A DNA stretch of 64,000 bases, taken from NCBI RefSeq assembly GCF_000411975.1, contig NZ_ASXG01000158.1, forward strand, positions 62,001-126,000. Reading direction: 5' to 3'. This DNA is from Amycolatopsis orientalis DSM 43388. Its GTDB lineage: Bacteria > Actinomycetota > Actinomycetes > Mycobacteriales > Pseudonocardiaceae. The number at the start of each line of letters is the position of its first letter. Position 1 is the first letter of the stretch. The notes beneath the pieces were generated by a model. It did no database searches. It saw only the letters and a list, made by a program, of their open reading frames with translations, and had not been told where the DNA came from. Both the position numbers and the translations under genes were made by a program. Of the stretch, positions 8,951-17,234 are shown one piece after another.

Positions 8951-8988
8951 GGTCACCATGGTGGTTGTCTAGAGACCATCGGGTGACC
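8951..8988. promoter_or_regulatory. Long imperfect inverted repeat in a divergent intergenic region
   Basis: GGTCACCATGGT at 8951-8962 is matched by ACCATCGGGTGACC at 8975-8988, its reverse complement with two extra bases. It lies in the 319-base region between the divergent surface-protein and Bax-inhibitor-like genes and could be an operator or a hairpin. The rest of that region holds the second palindrome at 9059-9078 and promoters I cannot place. Confidence 0.4.
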
Positions 8989-9058
8989 TGCGGTGAACGG
9001 TCGTGACCTTCATCGCCTACGGTGGCCGTAACGCCGGTCGCCCACCCGCACGGGTGAT

Positions 9059-9078
9059 GAGTAAAATCGGCTTTACTC
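9059..9078. promoter_or_regulatory. Perfect palindrome upstream of the Bax-inhibitor-like gene
   Basis: GAGTAAAATCGGCTTTACTC has perfect 7-base arms and a 6-base spacer. It lies 70 bases before the GTG at 9148. The arms are AT-rich against a high-GC background, typical of a regulator binding site. Confidence 0.45.
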
Positions 9079-9147
9079 GAACGGGAACCAGCGGGCCGCC
9101 GCGGTCGTTGAACCCGATGCAAGGTGCCAGAAAGTCCAGGAGGACAG

Positions 9148-10008
9148 GTGCGTTCCAGCAGCAACCCGGCGTTCCGCAATCTCCCGCGCGGCGCGGCCGC
9201 GACCGGGCAGTACGGGCCGAACGTCGGCTTCGACCAGCCCTACGGCCAGCCGCAGGGCCAGGGCGGCGTCCCGGGTTACGGCCCCGGCCAGATGGGCGCC
9301 GCGTCCGCCGACCGTCCGATGACGGTCGACGACGTCGTCATCAAGACCGGGATGTCGCTCGGCGTCGCGCTCGTCGTCGGCGTGCTCACCGCGATCTGGG
9401 CGCAGTCCCAGCTCGTGCGCGATTCGCTCGGCAGGCTCGCGCCGACCGGTCCGCTCCTCGGCGCGCTGATCGGCGGGCTCGTGGTGGGCCTCGTCGTGTC
9501 GCTCGTGATCATCTTCAAGCAGAAGCCGAGCGGTCCGCTCACCCTCGTCTACTCGGGTGCCGAGGGCCTGTTCCTCGGTGCGCTCAGCGGGCTGTTCGAG
9601 GTGTTCCTGCCGGGCATCGCCCTGCAGGCGCTCATCGGCACCGCCGGCGTGTTCGTCGCGATGCTGGTCGTCTACAAGACCGGCGCGGTGAAGGTCACGC
9701 CGAAGCTCACCAAGTGGATCGTCGGCGCGGTCGCCGGCGCGGCGATCCTGATGCTGGTCAACCTGATCACCGCGATCTTCTTCGGCTTCAACCCGCTGCG
9801 CGACGGCGGACCGATCGCCATCGTCTTCAGCCTGGTGGTCATCGGCATCGCCGCGTTCAGCTTCCTGCTCGACTTCGACCAGGCGGACAAGATGATCCGC
9901 GCCGGCATGCCGTCGAAGTGGGCCTGGTACGCCGCCTTCGGCCTGATGACCACGCTGGTGTGGCTGTACCTGGAGATCCTGCGCCTGCTGTCTTACCTGC
10001 GCGACTAG
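9148..10008 (+). CDS. Bax inhibitor-1 / YccA family membrane protein
   Basis: Integral membrane protein of 286 residues. A Gly/Gln/Pro-rich cytoplasmic tail (about residues 1-60) precedes seven predicted membrane segments, beginning TGMSLGVALVVGVLTAIWA and ending TTLVWLYLEILRLLSYLRD, the usual BI-1/YccA topology with an acidic residue near the end. The family includes Ca2+-leak channels and protease-interacting proteins in other organisms; the role here is unknown. GTG at 9148 is chosen because AGGAGGAC stands 5 bases upstream. A palindrome lies 70 bases upstream and a strong intrinsic terminator follows, so it is probably monocistronic. Confidence 0.85.
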   Translation: MRSSSNPAFRNLPRGAAATGQYGPNVGFDQPYGQPQGQGGVPGYGPGQMGAASADRPMTVDDVVIKTGMSLGVALVVGVLTAIWAQSQLVRDSLGRLAPTGPLLGALIGGLVVGLVVSLVIIFKQKPSGPLTLVYSGAEGLFLGALSGLFEVFLPGIALQALIGTAGVFVAMLVVYKTGAVKVTPKLTKWIVGAVAGAAILMLVNLITAIFFGFNPLRDGGPIAIVFSLVVIGIAAFSFLLDFDQADKMIRAGMPSKWAWYAAFGLMTTLVWLYLEILRLLSYLRD

Positions 10009-10033
10009 CCGTCGCGCAGGTTTCCCGGGAAGG

Positions 10034-10070
10034 GGCGCTCCGCCTTGCGCGGAGCGCCTTTTCTGTTTTT
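10034..10070 (+). terminator. Intrinsic terminator after the Bax-inhibitor-like gene
   Basis: GGCGCTCCGC (10034-10043) pairs perfectly with GCGGAGCGCC (10049-10058) across a 5-base loop and is followed by TTTTCTGTTTTT. Confidence 0.9.
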
Positions 10071-10155
10071 CTGCCCGGAACCTCTGCGCGCCCCCTCGAC
10101 CGTCGTGTTGGATGTGCCCGGTCGGAATCTTTCTTTCGGGTTTGCGAGGTACCAC

Positions 10156-10773
10156 GTGAGCGTCCCCCCGCACGGGCACGGACCGCAGCCGGGCTACGGC
10201 CAGAACGGCCCGTCGCCGTTCCAGCAGCACTACGGCCCGGGCGGGATGCCGCCCCAGCCGAGTCCCAAGCGCGCGTTCCCGACCCGGATGGTGGTGCTGA
10301 TCGCCGTCGCGGTGGTGGTCGTGGTCGCGGGGGTCGCGATCGGCTTCTTCACGTTCGGCAACTCGACCAGCAACACCCACGCGAGCGACTGCATGCACAT
10401 CGAGAAGTCCGGCTCGACCACCACGACGAAAACCGTCGACTGCGCGGACCCCGGCGCGAACGTCAAGGTCGCGGTCACCCGCGCCAGCCGGAGCGGAAGC
10501 TGCCCGCGGGGCGACTATTACCGCTACACCACCGGCGGAAAGAACCGCCGCGTGCTGTGCTTGATTCCCAACGTCCAGCAGGGGGATTGCCTCGCCGGAC
10601 TCCAGACGGCCACCACGACCTACCATAAGGTCGCCTGCACGGACCCGCAGAAGAACGCGGAAATCGTCAAGGTGGTGCCCGGCGCGAAGGACCGTTCGGC
10701 GTGCGAGGGCAGCGGTTCGACTGCGGCCCGCTGGTACTCCGACCCGGAGGAAGCCATCTGCATCAAGAGCTGA
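10156..10773 (+). CDS. Membrane-anchored LppU-like protein
   Basis: Protein of 205 residues. A Gly/Pro/Gln/His-rich cytoplasmic N-terminus (about 45 residues) and one membrane segment (MVVLIAVAVVVVVAGVAIGFF) precede an extracytoplasmic domain with eight cysteines (DCMHIE, VDCADPG, GSCPRGD, VLCLIP, GDCLAG, VACTDP, SACEG, AICIKS), which probably form disulfides. The layout resembles actinobacterial LppU/SCO3897-like exported proteins, but no function is known. GTG at 10156 is chosen because GCGAGGTACC stands before it and the Gly/Pro-rich tail starts there. It is flanked by a terminator upstream and the sulfur-transporter gene downstream. Confidence 0.75.
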   Translation: MSVPPHGHGPQPGYGQNGPSPFQQHYGPGGMPPQPSPKRAFPTRMVVLIAVAVVVVVAGVAIGFFTFGNSTSNTHASDCMHIEKSGSTTTTKTVDCADPGANVKVAVTRASRSGSCPRGDYYRYTTGGKNRRVLCLIPNVQQGDCLAGLQTATTTYHKVACTDPQKNAEIVKVVPGAKDRSACEGSGSTAARWYSDPEEAICIKS

Positions 10774-10928
10774 CCGGGGCGGTACAAAGGGGCCGTCCGG
10801 ACGTCCGGTTTCGGCCGTTCGTCGCACTCCGTGAGACAGGCTGCGTCGGGGCCGCACCGGGACCTAACGTGGATCGCCGCCCGCCGCCGGGCGGGCCCCG
10901 TTCATCCCCGACACCCCCAGGAGACGTG

Positions 10929-12203
10929 GTGGCGACCACCGATTCCCCTGTCGAAGAGCGAAAACTCCTCGATTTCCCAACCTCCTGCGCGGCTCCGGCA
11001 CCTCAACCGGAAGAGCCGGTCAAGGTCGTCCCGCTGGCCGTCGCCGCGGTGCTCGCGGTCGGGCTGACCGCCTACGTCTGGGCCGTGCACGGCGCGAAGT
11101 TCGGGGTCCTGCTCGTGCTGGGGCTGCTGCTCGGCCTCGCGCTTTTCCACTCCCGCTTCGGGTTCACGTCCGCGTGGCGGCAATTCATCGCGGTCGGCAA
11201 CGGCCAGGGCCTTCGCGCGCACACCCTCCTGCTCGGCACGGCCGCGACGCTCATCGCCCTCATCTGCGGCACCGGTGCGGGCCTCTTCGGCAGCAAACCG
11301 CTGCCGGTGTCGAACGTCGGGCCGATCGGGCTCGCGTTGTTCGTCGGGGCCACGCTGTTCGCGATCGGCATGCAACTCGGCGGCGCGTGCGCGTCCGGGA
11401 CGCTGTTCGCGGTCGGCGCCGGACAGTCGACGATCGTGCTGACCCTCGGCGGATTCATCACCGGCTCGGTCCTCTACACCTGGGGCTACCCGCTTTTCAC
11501 CGGCTGGCCGCAGGTCTCCGGATTCCTGCTGTCCGACCACGTCGGCTGGTTCGGCTCATGGGCGATCACCGTCGCGGCGCTGGTCGCGATCGTCCTCGTG
11601 ACCCGGGTCGTGCAGAAGCGCCGCGTGCCGCCGCCGGTCGACACCGTGCCGACCGCGCGCGGGTTCGCCCGGATCTTCCGCGGCTCCTGGCCGATCCTCG
11701 TCGGCGCGGTGGTGCTCGGCGTGCTGGCCGGCGCGGTGTACCTGGTTTCCGGCGGCATCTGGGGCGTCACGAGCGCGTTCAGCTTGTGGGGCGCGAAAAT
11801 TCTCCAGGTGTTCGGACTGCATCCGGAGCACTGGGAGTTCTGGCGGCTGAAGGCGAACGCGGCGTCGCTGTCCAAACCGATCTGCCAGGACAAGACGAGC
11901 CTCACCGACATCGGCATCATGATCGGCGCGTTCGTCGCCGCGGCGGCCGCGGGCGCGTGGAAGATCCACAGCTCCATTCCGTGGCGCACCGCCGTGGCCG
12001 CGGTTCTCGGCGGAATCCTGATGGGCATCGGCGCGCGGCTGGCGAACGGCTGCAACATCGGCGCGTACCTCGGCGGCATTTCCGTCGGCAGCCTGCACGG
12101 CTGGCTGTGGGGCGCGTTCGCGCTTTTCGGCACCTGGATCGGGCTGAAACTGCGGCCGTTGTTCGGTTTGGGCAACCCTTCGCGCACGGACAGTATCTGC
12201 TGA
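10929..12203 (+). CDS. YeeE/YedE family sulfur-compound transporter
   Basis: Polytopic membrane protein of 424 residues with about ten hydrophobic segments in two pseudo-repeats. Conserved cysteines lie in GGACASGTLFAVGAG and in ARLANGCNIGAYLGGISVGSLHGW, the signature of the YeeE/YedE (TsuA) family that imports thiosulfate or a related sulfur compound. The precise substrate is inference. AGGAG at 10919-10923 sits 5 bases before GTG at 10929; GTG at 10926 is in frame but too close. No TusA/TsuB-like partner lies adjacent, unlike the classical tsuAB arrangement. The cbs-metB sulfur genes are 6 kb away on the same strand. Confidence 0.85.
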   Translation: MATTDSPVEERKLLDFPTSCAAPAPQPEEPVKVVPLAVAAVLAVGLTAYVWAVHGAKFGVLLVLGLLLGLALFHSRFGFTSAWRQFIAVGNGQGLRAHTLLLGTAATLIALICGTGAGLFGSKPLPVSNVGPIGLALFVGATLFAIGMQLGGACASGTLFAVGAGQSTIVLTLGGFITGSVLYTWGYPLFTGWPQVSGFLLSDHVGWFGSWAITVAALVAIVLVTRVVQKRRVPPPVDTVPTARGFARIFRGSWPILVGAVVLGVLAGAVYLVSGGIWGVTSAFSLWGAKILQVFGLHPEHWEFWRLKANAASLSKPICQDKTSLTDIGIMIGAFVAAAAAGAWKIHSSIPWRTAVAAVLGGILMGIGARLANGCNIGAYLGGISVGSLHGWLWGAFALFGTWIGLKLRPLFGLGNPSRTDSIC

Positions 12204-12386
12204 TTCGCGTGGGGGCTTTTCGCAGGTCACCGACGGCGCGAAAAGTCCCAACGCAATTCGTCCGGAAGCGAAAATGACTGCGTCCCCGTTTGCCGCTCGG
12301 CTAGTCTGGAGCGCGCGCAAGGGGGAACCGCGGTCGTATCGTCGCGTCGCGGGCTTGCGCTTCACCACTCACAGATGGGGTTCCGC

Positions 12387-13919
12387 ATGTCCGCACCCGC
12401 GACTCCGGCCGCGCCGGATGCCGGTGACAAACTCGACCGGGGAGTGCTGAAGGTCGCTTCCGTGGTGGTGCTCGGCGCCATCATGGCGATCCTCGACACC
12501 ACCGTGGTCAACGTCGCGCTCCAGAAGCTCACCATCCAGTTCAGCACGTCCTTCGACACGATCCAGTGGGTCGCGACCGGCTACATGCTGGCGCTGGCGA
12601 CGGTCATCCCGGTCACCGGATGGGCGTCCGACCGGTTCGGCACGAAACGGCTGTACCTGCTCGCGATCGGCACCTTCCTGGTCGGCTCGATGCTGGCCGG
12701 GCTCGCCTGGAACGTCGAATCGCTGATCGCGTTCCGCGTCGTGCAGGGCCTCGGCGGCGGCATGCTGATGCCGGCCGGGATGACGATCCTGACCCGCGCG
12801 GCCGGTCCGCAGCGGATCGGCCGGGTGATGGCCGTGCTGGGCGTGCCGATGCTGCTCGGCCCGATCTGCGGCCCGATCCTCGGCGGCTGGCTGGTCGACT
12901 CGGTGAGCTGGCGCTGGATCTTCTACATCAACGTCCCGATCGGCGTGATCGCCTTCCTGCTCGCGCTGCGGCTGCTGCCGAAGGACAACCCGGAGCCCGC
13001 CAACCGGTTCGACTTCCTCGGCATGCTGATGGTCTCGCCGGGGCTGGCCGCGCTGATCTTCGGCGTCTCGCGGATCCCGTCGACCGGCACTGTCGCCGAC
13101 CTCGAGGTCTGGCTGCCCGCGCTGGCCGGGATCGTGCTGCTGGTCGCTTTCGTGCTGCGGGCGCGGACCATGGAGAACCCGCTGATCGACCTGAAGCTGT
13201 TCGGCAACCGGTCGTTCTCGGTCGCGATGATCACGATGGCGGTGTTCTGCGTCGGGTTCTTCGGCGCGATGCTGTTGCTGCCCACGTATTTCGTGCTGGT
13301 GCGCGGCGAAACCGCGCTGAACGCCGGTCTGCTGCTGGCCCCGCAGGGCCTCGGCGCGATGCTGGCGATGCCGATCACCGGGCGGCTGGCGGACAAGATC
13401 GCGCCGCGCCGGATCGTGGTGCCCGGCCTGGTCCTGATCGCGCTGGGCATGGTGGTGTTCACGCAGGTCAGCGCGACCACGCCGTACTGGCAGCTGTTGT
13501 CCGCGCTGTTCGTGATGGGCATCGGCATGGGCTGCACGATGATGCCGATCACCTCGGCCGCGCTGCAGACGTTGCAGCCCAAGGACATGGCGAAGGCGTC
13601 GACCGCGACGAACATCCTGCAGCAGACCGCGGGCGCGATCGGGTCCGCGGTGATGTCGATCATCCTGGCCGCGCTGCTCGCCGGGAAGTTCGGCGTGCCG
13701 ACGAGCCAGGGCCAGCTGGTCGCCACCGCGGCGACGATGAACCCGGCTACGCACGACGCCGCGGCCGGACTCGCCGGCGAGTCGTTCGCGACGACGTTCC
13801 TGTGGGGAACGATCCTGCTGGCGGTGTGTCTGGTGCCGGCGTTCTTCCTGCCGAAGAAGCGCGTGGTGCCCACGGCGACGGAATCCGACGAGGCCGCTCC
13901 GCCGGTGCTGATGCACTGA
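12387..13919 (+). CDS. MFS multidrug exporter, DHA2 (EmrB/QacA) family
   Basis: Proton-driven drug exporter with about 14 membrane segments, 510 residues. Family motifs are visible: LDTTVVNVAL in helix 1, motif A GWASDRFGTKR, RVVQGLGGGML (motif B) and GPICGPILGGWLVD leading to WRWIFYINVPIG (antiporter motif C region). The substrate cannot be deduced. ATG at 12387 has GGGG 6 bases upstream; ATG at 12375 (four residues longer) is also in frame. It converges on a second, shorter DHA2 transporter across a bidirectional terminator. No regulator is adjacent. Confidence 0.9.
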   Translation: MSAPATPAAPDAGDKLDRGVLKVASVVVLGAIMAILDTTVVNVALQKLTIQFSTSFDTIQWVATGYMLALATVIPVTGWASDRFGTKRLYLLAIGTFLVGSMLAGLAWNVESLIAFRVVQGLGGGMLMPAGMTILTRAAGPQRIGRVMAVLGVPMLLGPICGPILGGWLVDSVSWRWIFYINVPIGVIAFLLALRLLPKDNPEPANRFDFLGMLMVSPGLAALIFGVSRIPSTGTVADLEVWLPALAGIVLLVAFVLRARTMENPLIDLKLFGNRSFSVAMITMAVFCVGFFGAMLLLPTYFVLVRGETALNAGLLLAPQGLGAMLAMPITGRLADKIAPRRIVVPGLVLIALGMVVFTQVSATTPYWQLLSALFVMGIGMGCTMMPITSAALQTLQPKDMAKASTATNILQQTAGAIGSAVMSIILAALLAGKFGVPTSQGQLVATAATMNPATHDAAAGLAGESFATTFLWGTILLAVCLVPAFFLPKKRVVPTATESDEAAPPVLMH

Positions 13920-13929
13920 CGCACTCGAG

Positions 13930-13963
13930 AAAGGGCCGCCCGCGTTTTCGCGGGCGGCCCTTT
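13930..13963. terminator. Bidirectional terminator between two MFS genes
   Basis: AAAGGGCCGCCCGCG and CGCGGGCGGCCCTTT are perfect 15-base arms around a TTTT loop, so the hairpin ends in T residues read from either strand. The flanking genes converge on it. Confidence 0.9.
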
Positions 13964-13964
13964 C

Positions 13965-15314
13965 CTATGCGGACACCGGCTCGTGCGCGGCCCGCGGCGC
14001 GAGGATCACCCCGGCCAGCAAGACAACGGCGGCGAGCAGGAACACGATCGGCAGCGCCGCGCCGCTGTCGGCTGCCAGGGTGATCCATCCGAACACCGCG
14101 ATGCCCAGCGATCCGCCGATCTGGCGGGCGAAAGTCAGAGTCGCCAGGCCAGCGCCGAGAACGTCCTTCGGCACCATCGACTGGGCGAGCAGCGTGTACG
14201 CCTGCATGGACAGGCCCAGCGCGGCACCGCTGCACGCCAAACCGACCACTATGGCCAGCGTGCGTAACCCGCCTGGTGCCAGCGGAATCGAGGCTGTGCA
14301 AAGCATCCCCACGACGCCGAGCACCAAGCCGAGCCGTCCCCAAGCGGTGACGCGAGGCCAGCGTCGGGCGAGAAGCGCGAACCCGCTGGTGACCACCACC
14401 TGCCCGACGCTCATTGGCAGCAGCAGAAGTCCGGTCGCCGCCGGGTTCTCGCTGATCACCAATGGCACGTAAGTGAAGCTGCCGAACAACGCCACGCCAC
14501 TCAGCAAGGTGACTGCGACAGCCCGGGCCACCCCCGGCTCGGCGAACAACCGGGGCGGAATGAGCGGAGCGGCAGCACGCCGTTCGACGCGGACGAACGC
14601 CACGGTCCCGGCGAGCGCGACGGCGGCGAGCACCGGCGCGGCGACCGGATCACGGGCGAGCGCGTCGCTGCTGCCCAGCGCGACGATGCTGCCGCCGACC
14701 AGCGCGACCAGCACCGCACCGGCCACGTCGAACCCGCGTCGAGCAGCCTGCTCCCGCTTGCCGGGCACCGACCGGATTCCCAGCACCAGAGCCAGAACGC
14801 TGACCGGAAGGTTGACCAGGAAGATCGACGGCCACCCCGCGCTGCTGGCCGCCAGCAGCCCGCCCAGTGGAGCCCCGCCGATCGAGGACACCGCGAACAC
14901 CGCGGTCAGCCAGCCCTGCCTGCGCACCATTTCCGCCCGGTCGAACAGTTCGGCCATCGCGGCCACCGCGGCCACGATCAACCCGCTGCCGCCAAGGCCC
15001 TGCACCGCGCGCAAGCCGATCAGCGCGGTCAGATCGGGCACCAGCGCGCAGCCGAGCGACGCGAGCGCGAAGACCGTTACCGAGCCGACGAACATCCGCC
15101 GCCGGCCCCAGCGGTCGCCGAGGCTTCCATGCACCGGCGTGGCAACTGCGACCGCCAGCAGATACGCCGCGGTCACCCCGCCCACCGCGCCTGGATTCCC
15201 CAGGTCGGCCCCGATCGAGGGCAACGCCGCGACGACCACGTTGGTGTCCAGGGCTGCCATCAGCATGCCCAGGAGGAGCGCGGCGAACGCGGCGGCGCGC
15301 GAGGATATATGCAT
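13965..15314 (-). CDS. MFS transporter (DHA2-like) controlled by divergent MarR
   Basis: Drug exporter of 449 residues with about 12-14 membrane segments. Motifs include MAALDTNVVVAALPSI in helix 1, HGSLGDRWGRRRMF (motif A) and RAVQGLGGSGL (motif B). ATG at 15314 is preferred; GTG at 15323 would add three residues. It is transcribed away from a MarR-family gene with about 50 bases between them and palindromic sequence over the gap and start, so it is very likely repressed by that regulator and induced by its ligand. Confidence 0.88.
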   Translation of the reverse strand: MHISSRAAAFAALLLGMLMAALDTNVVVAALPSIGADLGNPGAVGGVTAAYLLAVAVATPVHGSLGDRWGRRRMFVGSVTVFALASLGCALVPDLTALIGLRAVQGLGGSGLIVAAVAAMAELFDRAEMVRRQGWLTAVFAVSSIGGAPLGGLLAASSAGWPSIFLVNLPVSVLALVLGIRSVPGKREQAARRGFDVAGAVLVALVGGSIVALGSSDALARDPVAAPVLAAVALAGTVAFVRVERRAAAPLIPPRLFAEPGVARAVAVTLLSGVALFGSFTYVPLVISENPAATGLLLLPMSVGQVVVTSGFALLARRWPRVTAWGRLGLVLGVVGMLCTASIPLAPGGLRTLAIVVGLACSGAALGLSMQAYTLLAQSMVPKDVLGAGLATLTFARQIGGSLGIAVFGWITLAADSGAALPIVFLLAAVVLLAGVILAPRAAHEPVSA

Positions 15315-15343
15315 ATCGCACACGTTATGCGTGCGTATCGCAT
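15307..15343. promoter_or_regulatory. Probable MarR operator between MFS and marR genes
   Basis: An AT-rich patch holds the 10-base palindrome ATATGCATAT (15307-15316) and ATGCG-N7-CGCAT (15327-15343). It covers the exporter start and the space before the divergent MarR-family gene, the expected place for an autoregulated operator. Confidence 0.55.
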
Positions 15344-15365
15344 GCAGTCAAGGTAGGCTGGCGCG

Positions 15366-15845
15366 GTGGCCGCATCGAACGACAAGACCGTTTCGGACAA
15401 TGCATCGCTCGCCGAGGCGGGTCCCGCCCTGTTCCGGTTGGTCCGCTACTGGTCGCGGCGCTGGATTCTGCGCACCTCCGCCGAGCTCACCGGCGAAATG
15501 CGGCACGTGCAGCACATCCTCGCCGTCGAGGCGGTCGACACCGCCGGCGCGCGCACGGACGAGGTCACCGTCGCGACGGTCGCGGACCACCTCGGCCTCG
15601 ATCACTCCGGAGCCAGCCGCATGGTCCGCGACGCCACCTCGGCCGGCTACCTCGTTCGCTCCACGTCTGGTCAGGACCGCCGCCGCGCTTCGCTCCAGCT
15701 CACCGACACCGGTCGCGAACTGCTCGCCGGATCGCACCAATGGCAGCGGCACACGTTCGACGAACTCACCGCGGGCTGGTCGCCCGCCGACCGGCAGCGC
15801 TTCGCCGGCTATCTGCTCCGCCTCGAAAACCAGCTCGAACGCTGA
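15366..15845 (+). CDS. MarR family transcriptional regulator
   Basis: Winged-helix dimeric repressor of 159 residues. The DNA-binding part is visible as VATVADHLGLDHSGASRMVRDAT, and the wing as LVRSTSGQDRRRASLQLTDTGRELL. Helices at both ends (RYWSRRWILRTSAELT; ADRQRFAGYLLRLENQL) would form the dimer interface and ligand pocket. It is divergent from the MFS exporter and presumably represses it and itself. GTG start at 15366. A strong bidirectional terminator begins at its stop codon. Confidence 0.92.
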   Translation: MAASNDKTVSDNASLAEAGPALFRLVRYWSRRWILRTSAELTGEMRHVQHILAVEAVDTAGARTDEVTVATVADHLGLDHSGASRMVRDATSAGYLVRSTSGQDRRRASLQLTDTGRELLAGSHQWQRHTFDELTAGWSPADRQRFAGYLLRLENQLER

Positions 15846-15882
15846 AAAGGGCCGCCCGCGAAACCTCGCGGGCGGCCCTTTT
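15845..15882. terminator. Bidirectional terminator after marR
   Basis: AAAAGGGCCGCCCGCG pairs with CGCGGGCGGCCCTTTT across a 6-base loop. It lies between the MarR gene and the convergent thiolase gene, and its stem closely resembles the one at 13930-13963. Confidence 0.9.
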
Positions 15883-15893
15883 CGTTGCCGGAA

Positions 15894-17114
15894 CTAGGAA
15901 AGCCGCTCCAGCACCATCGCCATGCCCTGTCCGCCGCCGACGCACATCGTCTCCAGGCCGAACTGCTTGTCGTGGTGCTGCAGGGAGTTGATCAGCGTCG
16001 AGGTGATCCGCGCGCCGGTCATGCCGAACGGGTGGCCGACCGCGATCGCGCCGCCGTTGACGTTCAGCCGGTCCAGGTCGATGCCCAGGTCGCGGTAGGA
16101 CGGGATGACCTGCGCGGCGAACGCCTCGTTGATCTCCACCAGGTCGATGTCCGAAATGGACAGTCCGGCGCGGGCCAGCGCCTGCTTCGACGCCTCGACC
16201 GGGCCGTAGCCCATGATCTCCGGCGACAGGCCGGTGACGCCGGTCGACACGACGCGCGCCAGCGGCGTCAGGCCCAGTTCGCGGGCCTTCGTGTCGGACA
16301 TGATCACGACGGCCGCCGCGCCGTCGTTGAGCGGGCAGCAGTTGCCCGCGGTGATCCGGCCGTCCGGGCGGAAGACCGGCTTCAGCCCGGACACGCCCTC
16401 GAGCGTGACGCCCGCGCGCGGCCCGTCGTCCTTCGACACGACCGTGCCGTCCGGCAGCGTGACCGGCGTGATGTCCTTGGCCCAGAAGCCGTCCGCGATG
16501 GCCTTCTCGGCGAGGTTCTGCGACCGCACGCCGAACTCGTCCATCTCCTCGCGGGTGATGCCCTTGAGCCGCGCGAGGTTCTCCGCGGTCTGGCCCATCG
16601 CGATGTAGACGTCCGGGAGCTGCCCGTTCTCGCGCGGGTCCTGCCAGCTGTCCGCGCCGGACTCGGCGGTGGCCTGCGTGCGGGCCTCGGCCTCGGCGAA
16701 CAGCGGGTTGTGCGTGTCCGGCCAGGAGTCGGAGCTGCCCTTGGCGAACCGCGACACGGTCTCGACGCCCGCCGAGACGAAGACGTCGCCCTCGCCGGCC
16801 TTGATCGCGTGCAGCGCCATCCGGGTGGTCTGCAAGCTGGAGGAGCAGTACCGGGTGATCGTGCAGCCGGGCAGGTGGTCGTAGCCGAGTTCGACGGCCA
16901 CCGCGCGGCCCATGTTGAAGCCGGACTCGCCGCCGGGCAGGCCGCAGCCGAGCATCAGGTCGTCGATGTCGGCCGGGTCGAGCTGGGGCACCTTGTCCAG
17001 CGCCGCGCGCACCATCTGCACGGCCAGGTCGTCGGGGCGCATCCCGACCAGCGAGCCCTTCCCGGCGCGGCCGATCGGGGAGCGGGCGGTGGAGACGATG
17101 ACAGCTTCGGGCAT
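15894..17114 (-). CDS. Acetyl-CoA C-acyltransferase (thiolase)
   Basis: Thiolase of 406 residues catalysing thiolytic cleavage or condensation of acyl-CoA. The active-site nucleophile is Cys90 (RYCSSSLQTT), the general bases are His361 (VGHPFGMTGAR) and Cys391 (CVGGGQGMAM). It is most like FadA-type acetyl-CoA acetyltransferases. ATG at 17114 is preferred over GTG at 17123 because GAGGA stands about 10 bases upstream of the former. No FadB or acyl-CoA dehydrogenase is adjacent, so a specific pathway cannot be assigned. Confidence 0.92.
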   Translation of the reverse strand: MPEAVIVSTARSPIGRAGKGSLVGMRPDDLAVQMVRAALDKVPQLDPADIDDLMLGCGLPGGESGFNMGRAVAVELGYDHLPGCTITRYCSSSLQTTRMALHAIKAGEGDVFVSAGVETVSRFAKGSSDSWPDTHNPLFAEAEARTQATAESGADSWQDPRENGQLPDVYIAMGQTAENLARLKGITREEMDEFGVRSQNLAEKAIADGFWAKDITPVTLPDGTVVSKDDGPRAGVTLEGVSGLKPVFRPDGRITAGNCCPLNDGAAAVVIMSDTKARELGLTPLARVVSTGVTGLSPEIMGYGPVEASKQALARAGLSISDIDLVEINEAFAAQVIPSYRDLGIDLDRLNVNGGAIAVGHPFGMTGARITSTLINSLQHHDKQFGLETMCVGGGQGMAMVLERLS

Positions 17115-17234
17115 GACAGACACATCCTCGGGTCGGCGGCACTAAGCGGTTGCTCACCATCTTGCCGTCTCCGGCGTCGGTTCGAAAGCCGAAGGCGACA
17201 TGCACCACCATGCGCCCGTGGGAGGATTTCCGGC

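Noticed and set aside
9073..10857. A 594-codon minus-strand frame opposite the Bax-inhibitor-like and LppU-like genes
   Set aside because: Antisense composition artefact; both plus-strand genes have ribosome binding sites and membrane topology, with a terminator between them.
12369..13916. A 515-codon minus-strand frame opposite the MFS gene
   Set aside because: His/Arg/Gln-rich antisense translation with no family features; the plus strand encodes a clear 14-helix transporter.
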